Origin: Trissonchulus latispiculum
Taxonomy: Eukaryota; Nematoda; Enoplea; Enoplida; Ironidae
Direction of reading: 5' to 3'
DNA length: 64,000 nucleotides
NCBI GenBank assembly: GCA_030248195.1
Contig: JASAND010015626.1
Span: 1 to 64,000, forward strand
The position numbers and the translations under genes are program-made. Below are positions 33,451 through 42,783 of the stretch, in pieces (position 1 is the stretch's first letter; every line of letters begins with the position of its first letter). Below the pieces are notes generated by a model. It saw nothing but the letters and a program-made list of their open reading frames with translations. It did not search any database and was not told the DNA's origin.

Positions 33451-34293
33451 ATGGAAAACTATGTGGCCGAACTGGGTGAAGTGGTGATCCAATCAATTCC
33501 GTACATTGAGGCACGGCGTCGCCGAGACCCCTCTGTACCGGAATATGGTTGGGAGGCCTATCACCAAGATGTCCATCATCCATTTTGGGAACAACATTAT
33601 GGCCTTCACAAGTGGGCCGAAGCTTGCGATGTGCCTTCGGCGAAGGGAATGAAACCTGTTCGTTTCTACGGCTGCTCGGTTTTCCCGACAAAGGAAGACA
33701 CTCAGTATGCTCTGGCCGACGTGCTCAACATCTATTCCGTCTTGGCGACCATCGCGAAGGCGGTTACTGCCGAGGATTGGACTCAGATCATTTATCTCAG
33801 TGGCGCCATCCATACGTTTGGTCGCCATGCCAAAGTCTGGGCAAACATTGCCGGGGCTAATTATGCGATGGGTCCTCTCCAGCAAGCCGCCGCCGATACG
33901 CCAAACTACGGCAAGGCGTCGACAGCGCAGAAGCAAGCTCAGCTGAAGAAACGACAGAAGCTGTCAAATAATCGGACTCAAATGATTGAAGAGGCGAAGG
34001 GAAAATTTGCCTGGTCCCTGCTTATCCCGGAAGAAAAGGGTGGTAACACCATGCACCCATTGCGAGTGGTGTCCTGGGTCCCGTTGCTTCGGATTTTGCG
34101 GGACTTTTGGATGCTCAAATATCCAACTTTGCGACGGAGGGACGACGGCCTTGATTGGGACCGATATGCCGCCGTCGCCGAGCGTCGACATCGGAGTGAC
34201 CCTCTGTATGTCGTCGGCGAGCATTCGACATTGCAAGATCGCGAAGAAACCGCCGAGTGGGTGGTCCGACTCGGAAGCGTCGGAGAAAAGTAG
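33451..34293 (+). CDS. Post-pol ORF part 2: exonuclease C-terminal half
   Basis: A 280-codon frame beginning 4 bp after the previous stop. It contains TQYALADVLNIYS (about 33700-33738), which fits the Exo III motif Y-x3-D of DEDDy exonucleases (Tyr at 33706, Asp at 33718) in the expected helical context. The spacing from Exo I is longer than usual, implying an insertion. The rest is helical, with basic (KKRQKLSNNR) and Trp-rich stretches not assignable to a family. The small TAGATAG duplication at 33444-33450 probably broke the frame. A substrate cannot be predicted; RNA or DNA 3' ends are possible. Confidence 0.5.
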   Translation: MENYVAELGEVVIQSIPYIEARRRRDPSVPEYGWEAYHQDVHHPFWEQHYGLHKWAEACDVPSAKGMKPVRFYGCSVFPTKEDTQYALADVLNIYSVLATIAKAVTAEDWTQIIYLSGAIHTFGRHAKVWANIAGANYAMGPLQQAAADTPNYGKASTAQKQAQLKKRQKLSNNRTQMIEEAKGKFAWSLLIPEEKGGNTMHPLRVVSWVPLLRILRDFWMLKYPTLRRRDDGLDWDRYAAVAERRHRSDPLYVVGEHSTLQDREETAEWVVRLGSVGEK

Positions 34294-34813
34294 AACCACG
34301 ATTTCATCAGCGCCGACGGAGACGGCAGTGGAGCCATCGCCGACGCGAGCTCCGCTGAGGCGGTTTCAGCAAATGTCCTTGCCGCCGCCACCAGCAAAAT
34401 TGCCACCATTGACTCTGTACCGACCCGGTACTGGAGATCCTCGGAGCCGAACCCAGCCACCGGAAACCTACCGGTCGGGCTTTCGCTCGGCACCGACTAC
34501 ACCGAAGGCAACTGGTGCGGTTGAGGTACAACCTGCCGCCAGTTCTCAACCGACCGACGAACGAGAGGAAGCGTATGAATCCGAACCGGAAGCGGGCGAC
34601 TTCGGAATTGTTGAAGAAGCCAACACCGACGAAGAAGTGCCAATGGACGCCGACGAAGGTAGTCCACCGGACCGTTCATCGCGATCTCCGACTCCGACGG
34701 AAGAAGATGCTCAGAAATTTCCCCCCCCCCTTTCCCCCCTTGTCCACCTGTGCTTTACTCCCGCCCTTGAGACAATCACTGCCGCCTGTGGGTTCGACCC
34801 CGGCTGCAGTTAA
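33986..34813 (+). pseudogene. Post-pol ORF part 3: proline/serine-rich disordered segment
   Basis: Coding character enters this frame at about 34280, where part 2 ends, and leaves it near 34720-34800 at a C-homopolymer (CCCCCCCCCC at about 34722). The product is rich in Pro, Ser, Thr and Glu and probably disordered. No domain is recognised. The homopolymer is the likely site of the next frameshift. Confidence 0.45.
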
Positions 34814-35492
34814 CCCGTCCACGGTCGATGAACTTTTGGCTGCCCACCCTGGGATCCCCTTCCAGAGTTATCAGGAAGCTCGGCGCTTCTTGATCGCATG
34901 TGGGGAACGTCCCTATGGGGTCACTGGTCCATCGGGCTTCCTGCCATACCTGGACCATTGGGAACTTGGAATCCCTACCACACTCGTCCAGTCAACTACA
35001 AGGACCCATCCAGAAACAGGTGTCCAAACACAGGAACTGGTGCCCATGGCCCAGATGCAGCCCTACATCCAAATCTTCGGCCGGGAGGGACTTTCTGTCC
35101 TACGAACTCTCTATCTGGAGACCTTGCCCGGTATTACCCAACCTGGCCGCCACATTTATGTGGTTGGCCCGCCCTCGGACCCGGGTGATCCGTACTATAA
35201 CCCCGAGGACTTCTTCCGGATGGTTGACCTGGGGCTCCCGGTTTTCTGGGAGGTGTATAAGGAAATCCCGGTTGGTGGAGAGGGTACTACCCCGCAGTGG
35301 AACGAGCTGGCGATTCTCTATCGCCGGCGTAGCCATCGTCCTGAAGGGTGTATAGTGACGTATGGGGTCCTGCCCTTTGTGAACACTTTGAACAGCTTGC
35401 TCATCGGCGTCACCAACTTTTCTCGGGTAATTAAGCCGATGAAATTGGTTGTCTCCGCGACGGATGGTCGAGCAGGTGATGGACGACATTGA
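34515..35492 (+). CDS. Post-pol ORF part 4: unrecognised globular domain
   Basis: From about 34805 to 35460 this frame has normal globular composition. It contains HPGIPFQSYQEARRFLIACG, PSGFLPYLDHWELGIPTT, GRHIYVVGPPSDPGDPYYNP and EDFFRMVDLGLPVFWEVYK. I do not recognise the fold. Codons before about 34800 overlap part 3 and are Arg/Pro-rich shadow sequence. Coding moves to another frame near 35460. Confidence 0.5.
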   Translation: MRLRYNLPPVLNRPTNERKRMNPNRKRATSELLKKPTPTKKCQWTPTKVVHRTVHRDLRLRRKKMLRNFPPPFPPLSTCALLPPLRQSLPPVGSTPAAVNPSTVDELLAAHPGIPFQSYQEARRFLIACGERPYGVTGPSGFLPYLDHWELGIPTTLVQSTTRTHPETGVQTQELVPMAQMQPYIQIFGREGLSVLRTLYLETLPGITQPGRHIYVVGPPSDPGDPYYNPEDFFRMVDLGLPVFWEVYKEIPVGGEGTTPQWNELAILYRRRSHRPEGCIVTYGVLPFVNTLNSLLIGVTNFSRVIKPMKLVVSATDGRAGDGRH

Positions 35493-36171
35493 CCTTCAGG
35501 GTATGAATCCGGTGGAGGTGATGCGGGAATATGAGGGACTATATCAGCGGCCCAGTCGGCGATTGCCGGCGACTCAGACCCTTTTGGTCCCAAAGGAGGA
35601 GCTGGTGCTCCCATCCTCGACCGCTCCATCGATGGTGGTCACCCAACCGACTGTCCCGGTCCAAGCTGTGGTACCTACTGCTCCGTCTTTGGTGGGGCAA
35701 CGCCTGACAACTTCGACCCCGTCGACATCTACGGCTCGGTCGGCCGCCAAAAGCCGACGTTTGGAACCTTCGGAGGGCGACGCCCGGGATGAGAAGCCTG
35801 CTCAGAAGGCGATACAACAACCTGAACCTCAGCTTTCGCCGACTAAGAAAAAATTGGAACCGTCTACGTCCCGAAAGCCGGCTGCGTTCGCGGTATGGAC
35901 TTGGATACAGCGGTTCCTGGAAGTGGTCGTGGTCGTGGCTCATCGCGATCGGAATCGGGTTCTGACTTGTCGACCCGGACCGGCAGGACCTGGTCGTCTC
36001 GCGGTCGAGGTCGCCGACTGGATTCGTCCGATCGGGGCTGACACCGCCCATCCGAGGGGGCTACGCCCGGTCCATCCAGATATGAGACCAGGGACACTGG
36101 AACTCGCCAGATCCGAGATCATCGTCATCGCCAAATCATCGTCTCGTCAGTCTCAGCGTCGAGAAGGATAG
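35449..36171 (+). pseudogene. Post-pol ORF part 5: disordered linker
   Basis: A 240-codon frame starting with a short helical piece (VMDDIDLQGMNPVEVMREYE), then Pro/Thr/Ser-rich sequence. Around 35890-36110 an alternative frame reads as Ser/Arg/Gly-rich (GSGRGRGSSRSESGSD), so one or two frameshifts probably occur here. It ends at TAG 36169, and the same frame reopens at once. Confidence 0.4.
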
Positions 36172-36192
36172 AAACCTCCGCCTTCGATCGAG

Positions 36193-36558
36193 TTGCGGGA
36201 GCGTACGTCGTCGTCGCTTCGTCAGCGCCGCGAACGTTCGCCGAGCGGTGCTCGTTATCGCTCGCCGACGCTGCCTCGCGATCGCAGGTCTGGATCACGA
36301 TACACGCGAGAACATATCAAACGTGATGCGAGTCGAGAACGCCGACGTGAGGCCGACAGACGGTCGGCTACAAAGCCGACAAAAGATCGCCGTCGTTCGT
36401 CGAGAGACCGGCCCCCGGCGTATCCGCCATCTGACGATCGCCGAAAGGGTCGTGGACATGCTCGGACCTCGACCCCGATTCAGAAGGGACGATTCGAATC
36501 GCCGACCAGTAAGCGATATTCGCTACCGATGACGGTTAAACCGGGGCCTGGGAAATGA
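36193..36558 (+). CDS. Post-pol ORF part 6: Arg/Ser-rich segment
   Basis: About 120 codons dominated by Arg, Ser, Asp and Glu, with RS and RD dipeptides (RRERSPSGARYRS, ASRERRREADRRS). It resembles the RS domains of splicing factors or a nucleic-acid-binding tail. It is in the same frame as the segments on both sides, separated by TAG at 36169 and TGA at 36556. Confidence 0.45.
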   Translation: MRERTSSSLRQRRERSPSGARYRSPTLPRDRRSGSRYTREHIKRDASRERRREADRRSATKPTKDRRRSSRDRPPAYPPSDDRRKGRGHARTSTPIQKGRFESPTSKRYSLPMTVKPGPGK

Positions 36559-36561
36559 CAA

Positions 36562-37578
36562 GTGGTGCGAACTTTACCTTCGGAATATCCCGACAAATAC
36601 ACCAAGGACAATTTTCCTCCCTTTCGGGTATTCCTTGCGACGGTACTCTGCGATATGACGAACGAGGACATGGGAGATCGGGTTCGGCGAGGCGTGACGG
36701 TTCCAGTCTATGAGCCATTCGTAATTGAGCAACCGACTCAAGCGCAAATCGAAGCTATCGTCCAGGCGTCGAACCCTGCTAAGCCGGTGGTATACCAACG
36801 GGACTTTTCCGGCCGCTGGCGGGCACCCAGCGTGCCTGGGGATGACCACTGGGACGAATTGCATCCTTGGGTCCAGCTTTTGCGTCGGGTTGTGCTCAAT
36901 TGGTTGGTGGAGAATGCTGAGACGGCGCCTCGACTTCCACATGACTTTATTGACAATTATCTGTACAACCATATGAAGGAGATCGACCCGGATTTGACGG
37001 AGCGGGTCACTATGAGACCGATTCCGGACTTCGATGCCCACCGGAATCCGCTGTCTCGGTCCAATTGGAAGATTCATCCGTACTGCTTTCCGAATGGGGA
37101 TGTCTATCCGGAGGTCACAGTCGACCGCATCGGCTCGAATGATCGTTGGGCGAATATTCTCGCGGTGGCAGCTCTTGTCCCCGAGATGTTTCGGTATCCG
37201 CATTTGCTTGGTAAGCGAAGAGCCGCCCACTTCTATGCCTGCAGCATGCATTCGCGCCGACTGCGACTGCGATGTTTGACTCTCCAGAAGGCGATGAAGC
37301 TGTATCACCGCCCTCACGTCAACGGTATCACCGACGTTGAGGGGGAGCGATTCCTCTATTTCTACATCCGCCATCACTATCCATTTTTTTCATGTACTAC
37401 CACAAGCGTTTCTTGTCAGTGCCTGTTGAGCAGTTCCAGGGCGAGTACGTCCGTACAAAGGAACATTTGTACCATGGCCGAAAGGGCTGGCACTGCAATG
37501 CCGAGGACGTCTGCGAATTGGTGTGGCGAGAGAGCCAGGCCGACGGTTACACCATCAAGCGCGAGGCGGATCGACTGA
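36562..37578 (+). CDS. Post-pol ORF part 7: unrecognised domain leading into NADAR
   Basis: From 36562 to about 37385 the frame has globular composition (FPPFRVFLATVLCDM, HPWVQLLRRVVLNWLVENAE, HDFIDNYLYNHMKEIDPDL, YPEVTVDRIGSNDRWANILA). No fold is recognised. Its end, ERFLYFYIRHHYPFFS, fits the first strand of a NADAR domain. A run of seven T at about 37385-37391 shifts coding into the frame of the next entry; codons after that point here are out of frame. Confidence 0.5.
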   Translation: MVRTLPSEYPDKYTKDNFPPFRVFLATVLCDMTNEDMGDRVRRGVTVPVYEPFVIEQPTQAQIEAIVQASNPAKPVVYQRDFSGRWRAPSVPGDDHWDELHPWVQLLRRVVLNWLVENAETAPRLPHDFIDNYLYNHMKEIDPDLTERVTMRPIPDFDAHRNPLSRSNWKIHPYCFPNGDVYPEVTVDRIGSNDRWANILAVAALVPEMFRYPHLLGKRRAAHFYACSMHSRRLRLRCLTLQKAMKLYHRPHVNGITDVEGERFLYFYIRHHYPFFSCTTTSVSCQCLLSSSRASTSVQRNICTMAERAGTAMPRTSANWCGERARPTVTPSSARRID

Positions 37579-38171
37579 TGGCTGCCTATCATCCTTGTCG
37601 CCTTCAGATGTGGCAATCTGGGGCCGATCAGTTGACCCAGCGCCTGATCATGTATCACGCCCTCTACAATTCCACGGAAATGCAGGATGAGTTGGTCGAA
37701 ACGATCGGTTGCTTGTACGGGAAAGCTTCACAGGATCCATGGTGGGGCATCGGCGCCCGGCTCCGCCAGGACCTGAGGCCGGATGATATCCGTACCTATG
37801 GGCGAGAAAATTGGATCTTCGACCCGGATCGATGGGATGGTCGGAATATCCAAGGCTGTCTCTACACGGACATGGGCTTGTGGTTCATGCAAGCCGGTCT
37901 GGATGAGCTTTGGGTTGCCCGGTACAACCGACAACCCTGCCGGACGATGAGATGGAGGCCTACCGCAAGGTCGTCCGTCAACGCATCCAGGCAGCAGCCG
38001 AAAACTATCGTCAAGGAAAGCCCGCGCCGCCTTTCCATCGCAAGGACGCGCCGGCTGTGCTTCGAAACCAGCCGATTGACCTCAAACCCAATCGTCATGG
38101 GATCCATATCATCGGTTGCGCGCCTCAAGGCCAGGAGAAAAACGTCTACTCTCCGGCGGCTCAGATCTTGA
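37392..38171 (+). CDS. Post-pol ORF part 8: NADAR-type domain
   Basis: This frame carries the diagnostic order of NADAR (YbiA/RibX-like) domains: a T-K-E-H motif (RTKEHLYHGRK, about 37459), a conserved Trp, then MYHALYNSTEMQDELVETIG, then SQDPWWGIGAR (about 37727-37759) and WDGRNIQG (about 37836-37859). Known NADAR proteins hydrolyse the glycosidic bond of ADP-ribosylated guanine; an older proposal was a role in NAD/ADP-ribose metabolism. The motif residues usually linked to catalysis (E-H, and the D-x2-WG-x-G loop) are present. Coding leaves this frame near 37910-37930. A NADAR domain after pol in an LTR element is very unusual to my knowledge. Confidence 0.7.
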   Translation: MYYHKRFLSVPVEQFQGEYVRTKEHLYHGRKGWHCNAEDVCELVWRESQADGYTIKREADRLMAAYHPCRLQMWQSGADQLTQRLIMYHALYNSTEMQDELVETIGCLYGKASQDPWWGIGARLRQDLRPDDIRTYGRENWIFDPDRWDGRNIQGCLYTDMGLWFMQAGLDELWVARYNRQPCRTMRWRPTARSSVNASRQQPKTIVKESPRRLSIARTRRLCFETSRLTSNPIVMGSISSVARLKARRKTSTLRRLRS

Positions 38172-38242
38172 TTTCCACTCCGTTGGAACCGCATCCGCGG
38201 GATGACCATCGCCCTGAGGACATTATCTTTGTCGAATATTGA
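37910..38242 (+). CDS. Post-pol ORF part 9: C-terminal tail
   Basis: The last coding frame, continuing from the NADAR frame after a frameshift near 37920. It contains LPDDEMEAYRKVVRQRIQAAAENY (a helix) and HGIHIIGCAPQG, and ends EDIIFVEY before the TGA at 38240. No independent domain is recognised. This is the end of the element's coding region. Confidence 0.45.
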   Translation: MGCPVQPTTLPDDEMEAYRKVVRQRIQAAAENYRQGKPAPPFHRKDAPAVLRNQPIDLKPNRHGIHIIGCAPQGQEKNVYSPAAQILISTPLEPHPRDDHRPEDIIFVEY

Positions 38243-39551
38243 GGGGGCTTTGCCCGATTCAACCCGGCCTTTCTCGGACTTTCTTTCCTTATCAGTGACT
38301 GGTCGTACCGAACTTCACTGATTTGGACCTAATTTCCTGATCCTAATATCATTATGACTTTTTTCTTTGGATTTGGTCTAGCCATCGTCCCATTCCACCC
38401 CAAATGGACCGGCGACGCCAAATTCCAAAGCTCGGATGTGACTATTTTCACTTGATCTGATGATCCTGATCCATATATAGATCTTTGTTTTACCTCATAT
38501 ATTTTTGCTATTTGTGTTTTTGCGAAAGTGACGCTTTAGTATACGTATGTTCATTTTGTTTTGTTTTACCACTCATGTATTTGACTAGTCGATATCGAAC
38601 CTGTATTTTCTTGTGTGTTTTTCGAGTAATGCGTCTAGTATTTTGTATTGGTTACTTGAACTTGGAATCTGCTTGTTGGTTTTGTCGAGCTTTATATATC
38701 TCGTATATACTAGTGTAATGTAGATTCGTAGTTTTGTTATTTAGTACGTATAGTTTAGTTTATTTAGAATTTTGCTACAGCCCGTATTTTTGATACTTGT
38801 TTGAGGTTTTTCTTTGCTAATGCATAATATTTGCTCATAATCTTTGTGTGCTTTATATATAGCCTTATTTGATTACAGCTACTTATTTTTTGTTGTTGTG
38901 AATTTTGTCATTCCAATATATACTGCCATTTGTTTTTGCAGGGTACAACCCTTTGCAGCTTTATTTTCATACGTATTATATATTAGTTGCCATCATGGCT
39001 CTGCCATGCATAAATTTATATGAAAATACCAACTTGTCCAATGGGATGGGTTACACCCAAATAGGGCATCACCCTACAGTGTGTCCTTCTATAGTTACTT
39101 GTTAATTATATACGTAACTTGCATCCAGGGTGATCGTGTGATAAGCGCTAACCCTTGGTATGTCAAGTGTAAATTTAACTTATATTAATTTTTCTAGCGC
39201 TTATTTCTTATATACACACTGTTTGAATTCATTTCCATCAGGAGGGTGAGCCCTCTTCCCTTAAGAAATTTTCTTGGGTATTTTCATATTTAGATTCTTA
39301 TTCATTTACTATTATTAGTGCGTTTTTTGTACGGTTTCTACCAGATACGTGTATTTTTGTACTGCTCTACGTACGTTTCTACTGTTACTAGTAATCTCTA
39401 GTATATTTACTAGTTTTTTGTGTACATATACATTTGAAATAGTCTTTTCAGCGTAAAGTGCGTTTTGTAAATTGTTTGTGGGAGCGACGCTCACGTACCA
39501 AGCGCCGTACGGTCAGTCCTCTCAGGAGTTCGGACGCGAGCCCTGGGGAGA
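38243..39551 (+). other. 3' untranslated part of the LTR element with polypurine tract
   Basis: About 1.3 kb of AT-rich, non-coding sequence between the last coding frame and the 3' LTR. A short purine-rich run GGGGAGA (39545-39551) directly abuts the LTR start and is the candidate polypurine tract for plus-strand priming. Confidence 0.6.
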
Positions 39552-40308
39552 TGTAACGCAAGAGGCTGACTAACGGTCAACCTTTTCGTTATTTTCATTA
39601 TTATGAAATCAATCTACTTAGCTACTACTTGGCTTGCCTAGTCAGCAAGCATTCCTCCACGTGTCATGTAGGCGTAGCCCCACCTATAGGATAGGTTTGG
39701 ACTGGGTGGGGACCCCCCTTGGAGCTACATGATTGGGACACCCCAGCTAGAGGGCGCTTCTCTTGGGAGGGGGTTTCTCCGTCAAACTTCTCCCCCTTTC
39801 AGTTTGGCTTTTCCCTTGTACAGTACAGTCGCTATTCTCTCTCTATTCTCTCCCTATCTCCTGTGTACAGTTTACTCCCCCTGTACTTTGTCAGTGGGCT
39901 CTTGTATTGGTACGTTAGCGGGGCTTCGCCCTTTATAAATTGGTAAGTGTGTGTTAGATTCTTTTACTGTATAACTGTACGTATTTGTTGGGCTTTGCTC
40001 CCCCTGAATTCTACTAGTTATATTCTGTATTTGCTCTCTTCATAAATACTTGTTGTACTTTATTAAATATCTCCACTAGGTGTGTACTTTCGCTGGGTCA
40101 TTGCTGAGCTCCTAGGTTAGTTTAGTACCATTTCTGAGGTGAGCGGGTGTCACCCACTCACTAGGTCTATTTATGTGGCGAGGCTTCCCCGGCCGGCTCC
40201 TGCGCGGTTGGTGTGTTATTCACTTGTGCCACGGTCTCCTCGCTTGAGTTGCTCTCGCGGGGTAACGGTACTTTTGTGTTAGGCTAGTTTCACTCTGGTA
40301 CCGCTACA
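39552..40308 (+). repeat. 3' LTR, 757 bp (short form)
   Basis: Matches the 5' LTR from TGTAACGC to CCGCTACA but lacks the 1165-bp middle block; the junction lies at TACAGTAC (about 39819-39826). It is followed by the target duplication CTAC (40309-40312). Confidence 0.92.
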
Positions 40309-40312
40309 CTAC

Positions 40313-42783
40313 GGACTGAGCATTTTCTAACGAAGCAAAAAATATGAAATCACCTTATCAGTTTAAGGGGGGATGCTGCGAACGAGTTGGCACGACATCG
40401 CCGGTTTCCCCCCAACGTTAGCCAACATACCAAAGTAAATAAGTTTAGGGTGGGCAACAATATATCTTATACACCGTTTTTTGCAGGACGCCAAAGTACC
40501 AATTTTGGTGCGAAGAATGGGATTTTTCAGCTCTGGTGGATTAACGGTTTGACCAATTCTGAAACTTTCAGCCATAAAGGTTAACTCTTACCAGTGCTAA
40601 ACATTAAAAGTATTCCGGCTTTCGAGCGCTGCTTCCTTCTTCAGCTATAACAGCTCAAAGTTTGAAATTTGGCAAAAAGTTGGGAGGTGACCGTGCGTCG
40701 TTTTCGATCTAATAAAATTGACAGCCCCTAGCCTACCCCAGCTTTTTACCAAATATTAGGCTCTAGTAAGGGCAAACTGTCTGTGAGTTTCAAGGGCTTT
40801 GGTTTTCTGGTTGGTGTGCTGGCAAACTTTTTGTTAAGAAATAACCCTTATTTTTAGGGCTGAAAGTTAACCTCCACCCGTATAGACCTACAACGCCCAA
40901 TTTTTCGCACTTTGATCGTATCGCACAGAAAAGTAGGCAATGGTCTAGAGATTATTTTGCATGATATCAAAGCACTATATGTCAGAACTAATTCCTGAAA
41001 ATTTGGGTACTGTGCCTTGCACATAGCGATCAGGGCGAGGCGAAGTTTGTGTACGTGTCATGTCGAGCTTTGGACCGATAACACCAACTTCTGATGGCTC
41101 CTTAGGACGCTACGCTGTATGGAATTCTTTCAAACTTTAAACTATTTTACACTAAGCCTAATACTATAATGTGGTAAAGACTAGCTAGCTTTTCCAACAT
41201 CCCATTCCAACGTGAAATTCGTAGCCCCTCCATTAGTGCTGAGAATTAAGTTCTCGGAAACTGAAACGGTAACGTTTTGGATTATTGGATGTTTCTAGAA
41301 CGGAACTCCAACTAAAATTTACATATAGCCTGAATTTTCAACTATCTCTGTTTCATTTTTGGAGATTATAGGTATTCTAATCAGATTTACTTAATTTTTT
41401 AAAACTCAGTTACTTGTCAACTTGCACGTGCACTTGCGTTTATAGTTTTCAAGTTTGGCAACTGGCTCACCTAATTTCCGTAAGTCCAAGGAAAAGTTTT
41501 ATAAAACACAAGCAACTTTAGTGGCACCTGCAAACTTGCAAAATATTTATGAAATTGACCCCTGGGGCCGATGTTATGAACGCTCAAACCCGGGTTAAAT
41601 TCATGTGTTAAACATAGCAGAGATAACCCGAGTTAGTAACTAACCCAGGTTTATGCGTTGATAACATCGGCCCCAGATCTCGCTTTTGCATGGGGTGCCA
41701 GTTGCATTGCATAATATGCGGTACTCAGGAACTAAACAAGTTACTGTTTATTAAGTGCAAAACTACGCTGCTTATAGTCTTAGTCTTTCAATTTGGGAGG
41801 ATAAAGGTCAATTGAGATTTTGGGGGATGGAGCTCAATTGTTTCATTTGATTAGTTAAAGCTATTTGTACTGGTTGAACTGGTTACTTTTCATGAAAATT
41901 AAAAATGGAGCTATCATTCTTAAGCTTACGAAAATCTAGGGAGACCGGTAGTTTCTAACAGAATAGGAATTGTAGACAAAAAGACCGCAACGCTAAAATC
42001 AACTGTCAGCCAAACAATAGATTGGCCCTAACAGCACCAAATCAGTTACGATTTACTGACTTAATTTAATATAATTTTATAATTTTAATGAAGGTAAAGT
42101 TATAGTATCAGTATGATGCGGTAGCTTACAAGTTTGGCTGACTTCACAACATCAAAAGGGTTATTGACATTCCCTTCTGCATATCAATTATTGATTTTAG
42201 CGATTGTCGGCACTAGTCAGTCAGCAGCTGTCTGTTTTTAGTACATTAGTTAGTTAGTACCAATTAGTGCATATAGTCAGCATGTTAAAATCATACGAAT
42301 GATACCAAAACCAGCTCACCCAACTCCGATTTTTTGCCCGTTTCCACAGCTGTCGTTCTTACCCTTCACGACCTTATAATATCTTTGCAAATCAGCTTGC
42401 AACTATGAATAACAAGTGAGACCATTTGTGAGACAATTCTCCATGCGAGAACAGTTCTCAGCAATCTAATTACATCCATGAGGTCTAATTACATCCACCG
42501 AGGCTCCAAACTACAATGCCAGTTTCAACCGGTCGACGCTATTTCCAAAAAGAGGGTATGGAATGCCAAAGAGAATAAATGAAAGATTCTTTGCAAGGAA
42601 TGCCCGAAAGTCCAAGCGTCATTCACCAATTGTCTGTTGCAGCAAATCTTGAAGCAACTTCCCGAAAAACAAGCTTTACATGTTTATTTAGCTTGCGAGC
42701 ATTAAGATTTGGGATAGTCGTGATCTGCAAACGCCAAAATCTGAAATAGGATATCCAATGACTGACCAATATATGGTCTATTT
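40313..42783. other. Spacer with one foldback element
   Basis: Non-coding, mildly repetitive DNA between the LTR element and the srsx-like receptor. The only defined structure is the foldback at 41562-41676. Confidence 0.45.
41562..41676. repeat. Short foldback (MITE-like) element
   Basis: Left arm CTGGGGCCGATGTTAT and the continuing AACGC...AAACCCGGGTTA are mirrored by the right arm ending ATAACATCGGCCCCAG, giving about 45 bp of imperfect pairing around a short loop. Target duplications are unclear. Confidence 0.7.

Larger units (their letters stand above)
22114..40308 (+). mobile_element. Giant Ty3/Gypsy-class LTR element with post-pol exonuclease and NADAR coding region
   Basis: An 18.2-kb element bounded by the 4-bp target duplication CTAC (22110-22113 and 40309-40312), with LTRs starting TGTAACG and ending GCTACA. 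The order gag, protease, RT, RNase H, integrase places it in the Ty3/Gypsy class. Unlike ordinary members it continues for about 6.4 kb after pol with further sense-strand coding sequence of non-envelope type. The coding region is clearly GC-richer than the flanks. It is inactive: frameshifts and in-frame stops occur throughout, the integrase is cut short, and the LTRs differ by a 1165-bp block. Where LTRs align they differ by few substitutions and small indels, so insertion was not ancient. Confidence 0.93.

Noticed and set aside
31659..38242. Post-pol region as an envelope gene
   Set aside because: No signal peptide, transmembrane segment or furin-type site is visible; composition is disordered plus soluble domains with exonuclease and NADAR motifs.
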